Position numbers and translations under genes: made by a program | Notes under the pieces: generated by a model | Seen by the model: the letters and a program-made list of their open reading frames with translations, nothing else | Told to the model about the DNA's origin: nothing | The model's database searches: none | Shown: positions 11,392 to 22,900 of the stretch, piece by piece | Layout of the letters: every line of letters begins with the position of its first letter | Numbering within the stretch: the first letter of the stretch is position 1 | Origin: Linanthus parryae | Taxonomy: Eukaryota > Streptophyta > Magnoliopsida > Ericales > Polemoniaceae | Reading direction: 5' to 3' | DNA length: 64,000 nt | NCBI GenBank assembly: GCA_023055425.1 | Contig: JALGPY010000002.1 | Span: forward strand, 140,923,927-140,987,926

Positions 11392-12444
11392 TTGCTGCCT
11401 ACCATAATTGTTGCCTCCATTATTCTGGTTGTTGTAGTTTCCATAGTTCCGGTTTTCGCCCTGATTGTTGTTGTTGAACTTTCGGTTTCCTTGGTAATTG
11501 CCTCCTTGGTTCCCTTGTTGATTTCCATTTGGTTTCGATCGACACTCAAACGAATGATGACCCTTCTTGCCACAGTGGTAGCAAATGACAAGGTTTCCTT
11601 GACAGTCCTTTCCTAGATGATTCTGTTGACACTTCTTGCAGATATAACGGCGAGATTGATCATCTCCATTATTCTGCTTATTAACACGATACTGTCCTTG
11701 GTTACTTCCTCCATGGTTAGGCTTAAACCTCTTGTCCTGACTACCTTGGTCAGTCCTACTCTGATTGTTTCAATAGCCCCCAGCGTTATCAACCTTGCGC
11801 TTCCCACGCTTCTCATCTTGTGCCTCTTGAATACGCCAAACGGCTGCAGCTCTATCATAAGCTTCCTGAAGAGTATCGTACGTTCTGCACATCAAGTCTT
11901 TCTGCAGATGAAGTTCGAGACCAGACATGAACATCCTGACTTTAGTCGCTTCATCAGGCATCAGCTGACCTGCGAATCGTGATAATTCCATGAATTTCTT
12001 GAAGTACTTGGTCACAGAACCGTTCCCTTGTGTCAGATTCACGAAGTCTAGGTATTTTTTATCCTGGACATGGTCCGGATAAAAGCGAGTGCGAAGTGCG
12101 GTTTGAAGAGCTTTCCAATTGAAATTGGGTTGGGCCAAAAAGTTCTGACGTGTGTTCCTCCACCATGTATTAGCTTCGTTCTTCAGGTAGAATGCCGCGC
12201 AAACAACCTTGCGGTCTTCGGGGCACTCAACTAGCTCAAGGACCTTATCCATCTCATCGATCCAATTTTCGAGCTCAACAGGATCCTCATTGCCTGTAAA
12301 GTTCCCTGGCTTCATGTCTGCCACTTTCTTTGCCCAATTTGCGTTATTCTGCTCTCCCTGGTTTGCGTTATGCGCTATCTGAGCAAATTGCGCAAAGAAC
12401 TGCTCCATGTTGTTGTTATTGTTGTTGTTGTTTGGTGCTGCCAT
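11392..12444 (-). pseudogene. Gypsy gag with zinc knuckle
   Basis: Begins with MAAPNNN and a Gln/Asn-rich leader. The retrotransposon gag core follows (DPVELENWIDEMDKVLELV, AFYLKNEANTWWRN, LQTALRTRFYP, KYFKKFMELSRFAGQ). An in-frame TGA at 11770-11772 breaks it. The same frame then continues through an Asn/Gln-rich region with a CCHC knuckle, [14 protein letters not shown] (near 11560-11600), and a preceding [13 protein letters not shown] that resembles a second knuckle. Gag packages the RNA genome. The start codon is the first ATG of this frame. Confidence 0.9.
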
Positions 12445-13637
12445 TGGTACTTGGCGATTTCTCCTGGTGTAGTATTAATGTGGTCTATCAGTCATAATCC
12501 CTACACTATAGCCTATTGTATTACTTATAAAGTACCAAGAAGTACAAACAATCATGCATATACGGCATGTAGTGCACAATTAAACAAGTAATGACACACA
12601 TTGATCATCATTTAAATCTATTACACAAGTATTTCCACATAGGCTGATCACGTCTCAACTTTTCGTCTTCTCCAAAAATTGGAAAAAGGATCAATCGGAC
12701 AAGAAAAAATTATAAATTTTGGTGTGAAACAACCTCTCTGAGTCCACTTTCATAATCAAGAAGAATCAACTCAAAATAAATTGTATAACTCAAGATACAC
12801 AGAAAACACTACAGCTGCTGTCACAGCAAACCAGAACAGAAACTTTGACTTTAAAAAGCCTTAAAATGACTTTGAAATTCTCAAAATGAGCTAGGCTTTC
12901 TCCCAGAGTTAGCTCAAACTTGTCTAGTAGTTGTCATAAAAATTTGAGATCAAAACAAGATCTGGAAGATAGGTAATAATCAAAAATGCTACAGCTAGTC
13001 ACTTTGCAATTCTGCTACTGAACCTTCAACTTTGCAAATTCATAACTAATAACTCATATGGGGTTGAAATTTTTATGGGAGATACCTGGGTATGTCTAGT
13101 TTCTGGTAAAAATTCAGGGAAAAATAACTCCAAAATTAAATACGTCTGCTACAACAAAAACTGACTCTGCGCAGATTCAACAACACCAAAGATCAAAGTT
13201 TTCACGTTCTAACTCCATGAACACTTTCTAAGCACTTAATCAATAATAACAAAGCAGAACACAACCTTAATTCATAAAGTCATACTCCAAAATTTAGAAA
13301 TCTACATTTATTAAACTCCTCAAATCGGGTCCTCAAAACATAAATATTATTCATCCCAAAGCAAAACGCTAAAAGTTTAACTCTAGCCCAAAAGTGATTA
13401 TTCAAAAATCGTTCTAAAACTTCAAATGTTGCTTGGCTCCATAGCCTCATTCAAACCAATAAATAAAACTTAAAAACATCTAGTCTAGGAAATCTAAAGA
13501 TTCTAGCAAGCTTAATCTTCGTCCTCATCGCTTTCATCCATCTCTTCCTCTTCATCGGAATCATACTCGTGCTCTTCATCTTCATTTGGGTCTTCTTCAA
13601 TTTCTTCATATTCCATGGGATCTTCTTCAATTTCGGG
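12445..13637 (-). other. Gypsy 5' leader, with junction to truncated LTR
   Basis: Sequence between the gag start and the retained part of the 5' LTR. It does not resemble the 3' LTR part that should lie here, and I see no tRNA-Met type primer-binding site. AT-rich, with repeated ACAGCTGCTGT/GCTACAGCT words near 12810 and 12990. It ends at 13638, where the match to the other LTR starts abruptly. Confidence 0.6.
13512..13637 (-). pseudogene. Acidic peptide tail of unknown origin
   Basis: A minus-strand frame entering from the LTR junction reads EEDPMEYEEIEEDP and then EYDSDEEEEMDESDEDED before a TAA at 13512-13514. Glu/Asp makes up well over half the residues. I do not recognise the parent protein. 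Its position immediately next to the truncated LTR suggests it was brought in by the rearrangement that removed the rest of the 5' LTR. It could also be low-complexity leader sequence. Confidence 0.4.
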
Positions 13638-14216
13638 GTAAAAGAGAAGAAGAAATAAAACAAGCTCTAACCCACCGTCTATGGAGGCCGGACGGGTAGA
13701 GAGGCGGACGGAGAGAGAGAGAAAAAGAAAGAGAGAAAGAAAAAGAAAAAGAAAGAAAGAAAGAAAAAGAGAGAGAGAGAAATTACCTCAACGGAAAAGA
13801 GAGAAAATGGCGGCGGCGGTGGCGGGTTGCTGCCGTCGGCCACAAGAGAGAGACGAGAGAGAGAGGGGCGGGGTAGAGAGTGAGGGACGTGAGAGAGAAA
13901 CAGAAAAATAGGGAGAATGAGGGTTTTATGAGAGTTGGAAATAAAATCAACTTCATAAGTAGGAAACCCTCTTGAATTAGGAAACTTTTACGTAGGAAGA
14001 AAAGTTAGGTCAAAAGACATTTATTCCCCCTTAGTTTTGCCAAAAGACAAATACCTCCCCCAAACTCAAGTAAAAGACACTAAAACCTTTAATTAAAGTC
14101 ACAAAGATTCCTCAAACTCTCATAACGATTATAATTAACTCTCTACAATTAAATTAACTTCCCAACACTTATATTAAGATCACAAAATACCCGTAGTCAC
14201 AAAACGGGGTATTTCA
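13638..14216 (-). repeat. Truncated 5' LTR of the Gypsy element
   Basis: Matches 6973-7564 of the 3' LTR with visible differences of a few per cent and small indels. It ends next to the GTATC target duplication (14217-14221). About 1.5 kb expected of a full LTR, including its 3' end and the primer site, is absent. Confidence 0.85.
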
Positions 14217-14221
14217 GTATC

Positions 14222-15284
14222 ATCCACCCTCAAAGGGGTTTGAGACAAGGATGTCCATTATCACCGTTCCTTTTTCTCATTATCAGTGAAGTTCATTCTA
14301 GAAATTTATCGAAGGCTATCCATGAAGGAGATCTCTCGGGGGTAGCTGCTTCTCGTGGGGGCCCGGCGGTCTCCCATTTGTTCTTTGCAGATGACTCACT
14401 GATTTTTGCGAAAGCAAACTCGGTCGAAAAATTATTTGTTGAATCTGTTTCAGGTTTACGAACGAGCCTCAGACCAAGTTGTCAATTTACAAAATTCATC
14501 AATTGTCTTCTCAAATAATGTGCCCGAACAAGATCAGGCACACTTGGGCAATCTTTGCGGTGTCCCGGTGGTGCCCGAACATGAGTGTTACCTTGGGCTT
14601 CCATCGTCCATTGGCCGTCAGAAAAATTTTACCTTACAAAAGATTATAGAACGTATTAGTGCCCTACTAAAAGGCTGGAAAGGCAAGTCGTTGTCAGTTA
14701 CTGGAAAAGAAGTCCTTATTAAGTCGGTGGCTCAAGCGATCCCCAATTATGCTATGAGTTGCTTCCTTCTTCCTAAGAATCTTTGTGATCAGATTGAGAA
14801 ATTGATTAGAGAATTTTGGTGGGGAGAAGAGGAAAGTAAGAGGAAGGTCCACTGGCTCAGTTGGGATAAATTCAAGGAAGATCGCAAGATTGGCGGATTG
14901 GTATTCAGAGACTTTCGGGATTTCAAAAATGCTTTGCTCGCTAAACAAGCTAGGCGCATCCATTCCGATCCAAACAGTTTGTTAAGCCGAATCCTTAATC
15001 ATAGGTATTATCAAAACTCAAACTTTCTTGATATTCAACCAAAATCCCAAGTCTCCTTTGCGTTTAGAAGTTTACTAGAGGTTCGGAAGCTATTGAAGAA
15101 AGGCTTTTTTTGGAAACTTGGAGATGGTAGAAGTATCAACCTCATGAAGGATAGGTGGATCCCTCGTCCCTACAATTTTAAGGTGGTCACACCTAGCTCG
15201 GATTTCGCTTGCTTAAAGGTATCCGATGTCATTCAAAATGGTGATTGGAATATTCCACTACTCCGAACGTATATTATAGAGTGA
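14222..15284 (+). pseudogene. LINE ORF2, RT active site and thumb
   Basis: GLRQGCPLSPFLFLII and SHLFFADDSLIF (the FADD catalytic box, near 14385) follow directly on the RT half before the Gypsy insertion. A frameshift near 14440 moves the reading to the next frame, which carries VYERASDQVVNLQNSSIVFS, YLGLPSSIGRQK, LLKGWKGKSLSVTGKEVLIK, AIPNYAMSCFLLP and FWWGEEESKRKVHWLSWDKF. These are the standard landmarks of plant L1 RT C-termini. The frame stops at 15282-15284. Confidence 0.9.
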
Positions 15285-15306
15285 AGATGTTGATTTTATT
15301 ACTCAA

Positions 15307-16440
15307 ATGCCCATTCCAGCTAATGGGGCAGCAGACTCATTGACTTGGAATCATTCGGACAGGGGGGTTTACACTGTCTCTTCAGGTTACAAACTTCAGA
15401 GATATCTTGGAAGCTCACACGAGGAGTCTTCGTCAAGCTCCTCTCGAGACTGGTTGAGTAATTTGTGGAAGATTAAGCTGCATAGGAAGACTCTATATAC
15501 AACCTGGAGGGCCTGGAACTGCTCTCTCCCCGTCGCCACCAAGCTTCGGGAGAGAAGAATCAAGGTCCCGGTGGATTGCCCTTTCTGTGGAGATCTAACT
15601 GAAACGAGCGATTATCTCTTTATGCTTTGCGAGGTGGCGGTTAGTTTCTGGACTACTCTCTTGGGGGATAAATTCCTAGAATCACGCTGCTCCTCCTTAC
15701 CGAACCGGATTGCGCAGATTTTTTCCACGACACCATTAGAACACAGAGAGATCTGGGTGGTGGGTCTCTGGACATTGTGGTTTAGTAGGAACCAAGTGAA
15801 GTTTAGAAATGCAAAAGTTTCCGCGAAACATATGGTGGAGAAAGTGCAGGAACATCTAAAGTTCTTTAAGCAGGAGATAGTTCAGAGGGATCGCTCATAT
15901 CCCCCTCCTTTCGTTCCTTCGCAACCCGGATGGACTCGACCGAAAGAAGGATGGGTGAAGGTAAACAGTGACGCTGCCATGGATTCCGGCGAAGGAATTG
16001 CAGGCTCTGGTTGTGTTCTCCGGGACGCGACTGGCCATTTTATCGCAGGGAAACACGAGCGTATGACGTTCAACTCTTCAGTGCTCGTCCTGGAACTTAT
16101 GGGGTTACGCAGAGGGTTGATGATGGCGGCAGAAGCTGGGTGTTCAAATGTGGAAGCAGAGTCGGACTCTCTTCTTGCGGTGGGTCTTATCATTGACATC
16201 AAGGAAGGCAAGAACATCTCTGACATTAGCGAGGAAATTCGCCAAATCGTCCGTGACATTATAGACCTATATCATGGGTTCGATAATGTAATTGTTAAAC
16301 ACGTTAGCCGAGAAGGGAATAGAGCTGCACATCTCTTCGCTAAGAGAGCGCTGCAAACCCCTCTTTATAGTCTTTACACTAGACAACCAAGTTGGGCGAA
16401 TGAAGTGTTAGCTTCTGATGTAAGACCTTTTGGTTCTTAA
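15307..16440 (+). pseudogene. LINE ORF2 C-terminus: zf-RVT and RNase H
   Basis: 377 codons open. The zf-RVT region has the CPFC...ETSDYLFMLC Cys pattern (residues ~95-110) and a WTLWFSRNQVKF block. The RNase H domain follows at residues ~215-350, starting KVNSDAAMDSGEG, with AESDSLLAV and the terminal HVSREGNRAAHLFAKRAL. A plant-type RNase H at the end of ORF2 is common in plant L1 elements. It is separated from the upstream RT part by one stop and a frame change near 15284. Confidence 0.9.
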
Positions 16441-16480
16441 TGAAAGCTTTGTTCCTCCAAAAAATATATATATATATATA

Positions 16481-16852
16481 TCTATCTTTCTCACATGCTA
16501 GTATATGAAAGGGACGATTTAGATAATATGTTACTTTTGATAATTTATCAAAGATTAGAGGGAGAATTATATTTACATTCAACTTCAAGGCATGTAAATG
16601 GAATTTACCCAATTATGTTATGCTCCATATCGAATGGGCGTCTGGGATTTGTCCGGCAGTGAGTGAGGGGGAGAGACAGATGTTACATTCCTCCGCGTTC
16701 CACAAATTCATTCTCATGGCAGCAAAACCTCAGCGCCTCCATAAATGTAATTTCTCCTTCTCCTTCTTTCTCTCCTCTTCTATTAGAAACCCTAAAAAAC
16801 ATTTTCTTTCAGTTACGGAGCTTTTTCCCTTGCAGTAGTAGCAGATACGAGT
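16481..16852 (+). promoter_or_regulatory. TRAX promoter / 5' UTR region
   Basis: The ~370 bp between the LINE tail and the TRAX ATG. It contains a CT-rich tract (16751-16782) and a telo-box-like AAACCCTAA at 16787-16795, an element often found in promoters of constitutively expressed plant genes. I see no clear TATA box. Open frames here are short and overlap the UTR. Confidence 0.55.
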
Positions 16853-16954
16853 ATGCAGAGCGCCGCAAAGAGGACGAGGTCAATGACGACTACTGCAGAG
16901 TCCTCGCCCATGAAGGATGCATTCACCAAGTACACGAACTACTTAAACGAATTG
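16853..16954 (+). CDS. TRAX: TRAX exon 1 (coding part)
   Basis: Residues 1-34. A basic N-terminus (AAKRTRS) is followed by MKDAFTKYTNYLNEL, the first helix of the translin fold. The donor is GT at 16955, phase 0. A nearby second ATG (residue 20, MKDAF) could also serve as a start. Confidence 0.9.
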
Positions 16955-19900
16955 GTTAGTCTGCTCCCTCCAAATCTCAAATTTTTGATCCTCCTTGTTT
17001 CTTTGTGTATTTTTTAGTTTTTAACAATGGGCTATGGTCAATTTCGTGATTGTATTTTTTTTGGTATTGATTACTTGGCCTTGAAATGCATTTGGGGTTG
17101 AAGGGGTTCAAGACATTTTAGGGAATGGTGGGAATGTGTTTCAATCTGCACTTTTAGGTTTATTTTGTGTGTGGCAAGATGATGAGGAACTGTGAGAAAT
17201 ACAAGTCTCGTTTAGTGAAGTTCTTGAATTTCATAAAAAACAAGTGGTGAAATTTGGTCTGAAAAGGCACTGAGATCAATGAATACCATTTCCTGAAATG
17301 TACCTTTAGCTAAAAAGGAGGACGAAATTAAAGGAAATTATGCTGCCTTAATTATCCTAACATTATGGGGATAAATCCATGGCTATATTGTTTGTCATCA
17401 GTGGTTGAATAATATCCGTTCCTTCTTCAATGCAGTGGTTAAATAGCCGGCATTCAGGGTAATAGGATAAGGATACATTGCCAGCTATGGAAGTATTAAG
17501 AAACACCGCCAACCTCTTTTCTGCTTTCTGTCGAAACAAAGCATGATAAGAGAATCACCGTATGTGGTTTTCCATAGTTTATTTACGCAAAGAGATATTG
17601 CAGGAGTTATGTATTTCATCAACCCTCTGGGTATTACATTATCAGTTCATGATAAATGCTTTGAGATCCAATAAATGGAGACATAGTGTAGAAGCTTAGT
17701 CTGATGTTTTCATGCAATGCGGTTTTAGGAGCTTAAGAAGCACAGGTGCTTCTTCCAAGCGCCGGTGCTTTCTGGTGGGTGCTGCTTGGTGCTTCCTGGG
17801 TGCTTCTCGGGTGCTGCTTTGGTGTTTTGAGAAAAAAGAAGCTATCCTTTCAGTCCACCCTAGCTGACGCCGAGAACAAGAGAGTGAAGAGGTCAAAGAA
17901 GAATTAGGTTGACCTGAATCTTACCCTGGCCGTTGGCTCTGTGCTTCTCCTCCACCTTTGGATCTCTGTCGTCTTCCCTCTTTCTCTACTCTCTAAATTG
18001 TATGCTGTAAACAAGACCTTTAACTAGGAGAATTTATATTTATCCTCACAAAATATTAAGTTCATATCTTTTACCCTTGCAGAATTCATATATGCCGCTA
18101 TTAAGTTCAAAATTTTACTATTGATCCCAAAATTTGAATTGAAAGTCATGTAAAGATATATAAGTATACATCTTATGTATTATACAAAAATATATATAAC
18201 TAAATTCGCGCACCCCCGCCACACCCGCACCCCTGATTTTTCAGAATATGCTGTACCTGCACCCAGTTCCCGCACCTCTTCCGCACCTGCACTCGTGCTT
18301 CTTAGGAGCTTAATTTCAGTGGTTTATATGTCGGTCAACATGTATCCCATTTTCGAAGGGACCAATACACCTAGATAGCTTCACTGTAAAACTTTACCCC
18401 TGTATTGACGTATTCTATCCGAGAAGTTCTGGTCCTATTCAATCTGACACGGTCACTTATTAGCGCGATATAATAGCATAATGGAAATAGTTGTGTTATG
18501 GTATTTATCTCCTACTATTACCATAATGCTATTTATCTCCTATACTAATATGGGTGATATTATAGCAATGCTAAAGTTTGTTTCAATATTTAGTAGTGAG
18601 AAAGTGTTGTTTATATTCATAACGAAGTAGGAGGGAAAATATATGCAGATATTTTCGCATTATTATTCAATCACGCAGAAACATTCTTATCTATCATTGT
18701 TCTGATTTTTCTACTCTTAAAAGATTATTTAGCTTCAGGTTCATTTCACCTCCTATATTACCTTGTACTTCTAAACAAATATTCCAGGCTGTGACAATTA
18801 CCGATGCAGTTATTACATGTCATCTGCTGCTTCATGGATGGAATTGTTAGGATTAGATGTCTTGCTTAAGTTTTAAGTTAACACAGAAAACCCAGACTAA
18901 ACTATAACCAATCTTCTGGTTCCAATTATGAAGGCACTTTTTTGTGCTGATGTTTCAACTGTGACATTTCTTGGCTAAGCTATAGCACTTATGGTTAATG
19001 TTTTGTGGTGGAATCTGGCAGCTCTTTGTGTGGTGATGGATTATTTTATAAGGTGTCTCTATAGTTGCTCTCCTCCAATAGATAGGTTTAGGCAGTGCAT
19101 TTTTTGTTATAGAGCAGAACATAGTTGTCAAAATCGAGCGATTCATGATTAAATTCGTACAATTCGGTTCGATTCATACCCCATCGATTCAGAATCGTGC
19201 ATAGAATCGAGGTATAGCTGAATCGTGCATCTGAATCGCGATTCGATTCACTGAATCGCGATTCGATTCACTGAATCGTGAATCGAGCGATTCGAAATCG
19301 TACTTGTTTGGAGGCAGGTCTGGGTTAGAAAAGGAGGTAAAAATGTAAAACGATGTGGGTCAAGACCAAAAGCGTAACGTCACTACTTGAAATCCTAATC
19401 TACGGTCTCTTTCCTAAAAAAAAGGTCCTTCAATCGAATCATTCTGTTGCAACACTCGAACGATTATGGGGGCTGTACTGATTATGTAAATGACTTTGAG
19501 TGTTTTAGGATGGAACCTCTTTGTGTTTACATGGAACTGATGTATTTAGAATTTTAGATGCTATTTATACTCGCCACTTTTGCATGGAACTTATTTAGTA
19601 ACCTTTTTGTATGCTATTATGATTTTATCTATTCGTTCTCATTAGTTTTGGAGCAAACTTATGCAGTACTCTCACTTGATGATAATTATGATTTTACACT
19701 ATTTCGTACTCACTAGTTTCGGATGGAACTTATGCAGTACTCACTTGGATGCGATTAATGATTTATGTAATTGCATATTTACCCTCTTATATTATTATAT
19801 ATAGCTTCAAAATATAGGGTTGGTGATTGGAAATTTGGATGGATGTTTTATTAGTAAGAAAAAAATTAGAACAAATCTTTACGATTCACGATTCGATACG

Positions 19901-22900
19901 ATTCCCGGTTCAAAAATTGAGGTTTTGATTCACGATTCGAATCATGATTTGACAACTATGGAGCAGAATATGTTAAAATTTTGATAAATAAGGAGTTATT
20001 TTTCCAATTTAACCAAGAGTTGCGTACGGATGCAATTGGGATTATTCATGGGATTGATAAATAAGGAGTTATTTTTCCAATTTAACCAAGAGTTGCGTAC
20101 GGATCCAAGTTAGTTATTTAGGTAGGAATAATTTCCAATTGCATCCGTACGCAACTCTTGGTTAAATTGAAAAAATAACTCCTTATTTATCAATCCCATG
20201 AATAATCCCAATATATTTGTGTATAAAAATCATGAATTTTTCTTGCATATTCCGCGCTGTGCATTGGATTCTTTTATACCCCGGTCCCTCTAGCATGCTT
20301 CTTTGCCTGTGTATCACCTCATTCTTTACTTTTTGTTCCTTTGTCTATTCCTCCGCACACTAAGTATGAATGTTGGAGACACAAGGTCTCGAAAGAAACA
20401 ATGGAAAGTCCCTCCCCCAATTGAATAGCTTAGATAACAATTATAGCTAAGAGAGAAAGTACGGCTGATACTTGATAGGTATAATTTGAAATAAAATTGT
20501 CCTTTCAAAATGAAACATCATAATATCGATTGACTGCCTTATATTTGATCTATTGTTCATGGATATACCACATTTATCATCTTTGCATAGTTTGATAAAA
20601 ATATTAAATATTTGTTCAAACAACCAAGTATAAATATAAAGAACTACCATCATTCCGCCAGACCTGCATTACCAGTTTCTAAAATCATGTGAATCTTGTT
20701 GCACCTTTAACAACCTGCTTTTGCCTCAGTGCTCCGTAGATACTCGTTTAACAAAGACAGAATCTAAAGCGACATGACTCTCTCCTCCCTGTGGAAAATA
20801 TGACTTCAGGCCGTTCTTATGCAGCTTTTTTTTTGCCAGACAAAGACTAACATAAAAAGAAAGGCGTATTCAGTTTTGTTTTTGCTTAGTTGCTTAGGGA
20901 AACAACAGTTCCTTTTCGTGTTAGGTTTCCACAGCAGGCTTCTAAATTCCACAGAAACAGCAAGTGGTTAATGCTGTTGGCCCACAGTAGCAAGCCTTTC
21001 ATGAAGCTTAGAATCTCAGACCATTGTTGTTGATGGCGGACTCTTGAAGGAGACCATGTTAAGTCTACTAGGTGTGGAACAAACTTGTAAAATATAATTG
21101 TGCTAAAGGTTTTGATCTGTAAAGATGGAAAAGGTTTAGAGTTATTAGAGCTGTGGATGAGTCTCAAGATACTGCAGCTTGGCTACAGTTGCCAACGGTA
21201 ACATCCTGGGCTTCCAATTCAGCCTAACAATCTCAAAATTGTTGGAGGAGATGATTTCTACTTTTGGCGTAAAATTGTATAGGATTACAGAGTCAACTTT
21301 GTTATCTTGCCTCTAATGTGAAAGAACTGCAATAAAAACTATATGGTATTTGTGTTGTCAACACAAAGGTGGTTAAGTCATGATCTGCAAAACTTCTAAC
21401 ATCAGGATATATGTTAGTCACTTGATAGGTAGTTAAAAGTCTGAATGTGTTTTCTAAAGACACGTCTCACATTTTTTATGCTCACGTGTTAAGATAACAA
21501 GGCTTGAGGTAAAAAGTAGTTTGATCTTTCCTCTAGTGATGTTTCTGCATGGAAACCACTGTGACCATTGGTGATTTTGGTAGCATCTTTACAGGTCATA
21601 CTGCTGATAGAACTTCTGCTAATACCTTGGCTAATTAGGAGACATGTTCCAAACTATTTAATATTACACTGTTCTCGTGTGAACCACGAGTCCTTTCCGC
21701 TTTGTTGAATTTAAAAACTTTTTTTTGATCGAGAAGGTATCTAACATCTAACTGATCTTCTACCTGTCCGTTCCGTTATTGGTATCAAACTTCTGCTATG
21801 TGCTTCAGTATCCTAGCGCATACGGCGTTGCTGAACTCTCTAATGTGTGTGCGCGTGCGTATGAGCAACATGTCGAATATTTTTTTGTAGTTGGATGACA
21901 AATAGCTAGCATACATAATGTGCTATGAGTACCATATTTTCCACAATATTGTAAAAATTTTGCTAGCATCTTTTCAAGACATAAATAGTTGTCTTTTGGA
22001 ATCTGTTATTGCTACTTACCAGTTCCCATTGTTGTCTAATAGAATGAGAAACGGGAAAGGGTCGTGAAAGCAAGTCGAGATATTACAATGAACAGCAAAA
22101 AGGTCATATTTCAGGTGCACAGGTCAGAAAGTACTGCCCCTTAATTTTATGTCCCAGTTGATCTACAATTCTATATTGCTAGATTGTTTCTCTAGGATTC
22201 TTATTGACAGAAATGTTTCCTGCATTTTCAGTCGTCTAGTAGTGCCTGCCAATTATATAAAGTCAATTTGACTCAATTTTTTGTTTACTACGATATCGTT
22301 TCTGGTTCGTTGTATAGGATTGGCACATCCTTTTTCTATTACAAGTATGGACAAACGACAACTCTAAACCTATATGCAGTTTGACATTTGTGACACTAAA
22401 CCTCCAGCACTTTTAATTTCATAGAAAAACCCCCTGCACTTCCCATTTTGAGACAAATAGCCTCCAATTGTTAAGAATATTAGATTTAATTAACGAAATT
22501 TACTGTAATAACCATCATGTGAGGTCACGTGATGGGCTGTAGTACCCATCCCGTGATGGGTATTACAGTAAATTTCGTTAATTAATCTGACATTCTTAAC
22601 GATTGGAGGCTATTTGTGGTTTTCAAGATCGCGATCCTTCGTAGGATCGTAGAGTGCCCTACAGGATCTGGGATCGTAGGATCGGATCGGAATCGTAAGA
22701 TCCTACCAAAACTGTAATTTTATTTTTTTACTAATCTTGTTTCTATTCAAATGACTTATCTTCAGGTTCTTTGTCATAAAAATGTTAATATATAAACTCA
22801 AGACCTAATATACCATGGAGAATCGTAAGATTCGGCAATTCTCTAAGAATTAGTATATTTTAATGCCATAAACATTGTTCCTTACAGTTATTTTACAAAA

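Larger units (their letters stand above)
5437..14216 (-). mobile_element. Ty3/Gypsy chromovirus (Tekay/Del-like), minus strand
   Basis: A nearly full-length LTR retrotransposon inserted in the LINE RT with target duplication GTATC. In its own orientation the LTR begins TGAAATACCCC (14216) and ends GGGTGTTACA (5437). Domain order is gag with zinc knuckle, protease, RT, RNase H, integrase, GPY/F and chromodomain, which is Gypsy order. A chromodomain places it in the chromoviruses; LTR sequence and gag resemble the Tekay/Del clade. The downstream 3' LTR is 2128 bp. The 5' LTR keeps only ~580 bp. Four in-frame stops and two frameshifts inactivate the polyprotein. Confidence 0.92.
14217..16480 (+). 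mobile_element. L1-type LINE, 3' part
   Basis: Continues the LINE from 5436: RT fingers and palm, thumb, a zf-RVT segment and a plant-type RNase H. It ends after the stop at 16440 with a short 3' UTR and an A/T-rich tail (AAAAAATATATATATA near 16459-16480) in place of a clean poly(A). The 3' end lies only about 370 bp upstream of the TRAX start codon. Confidence 0.88.
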
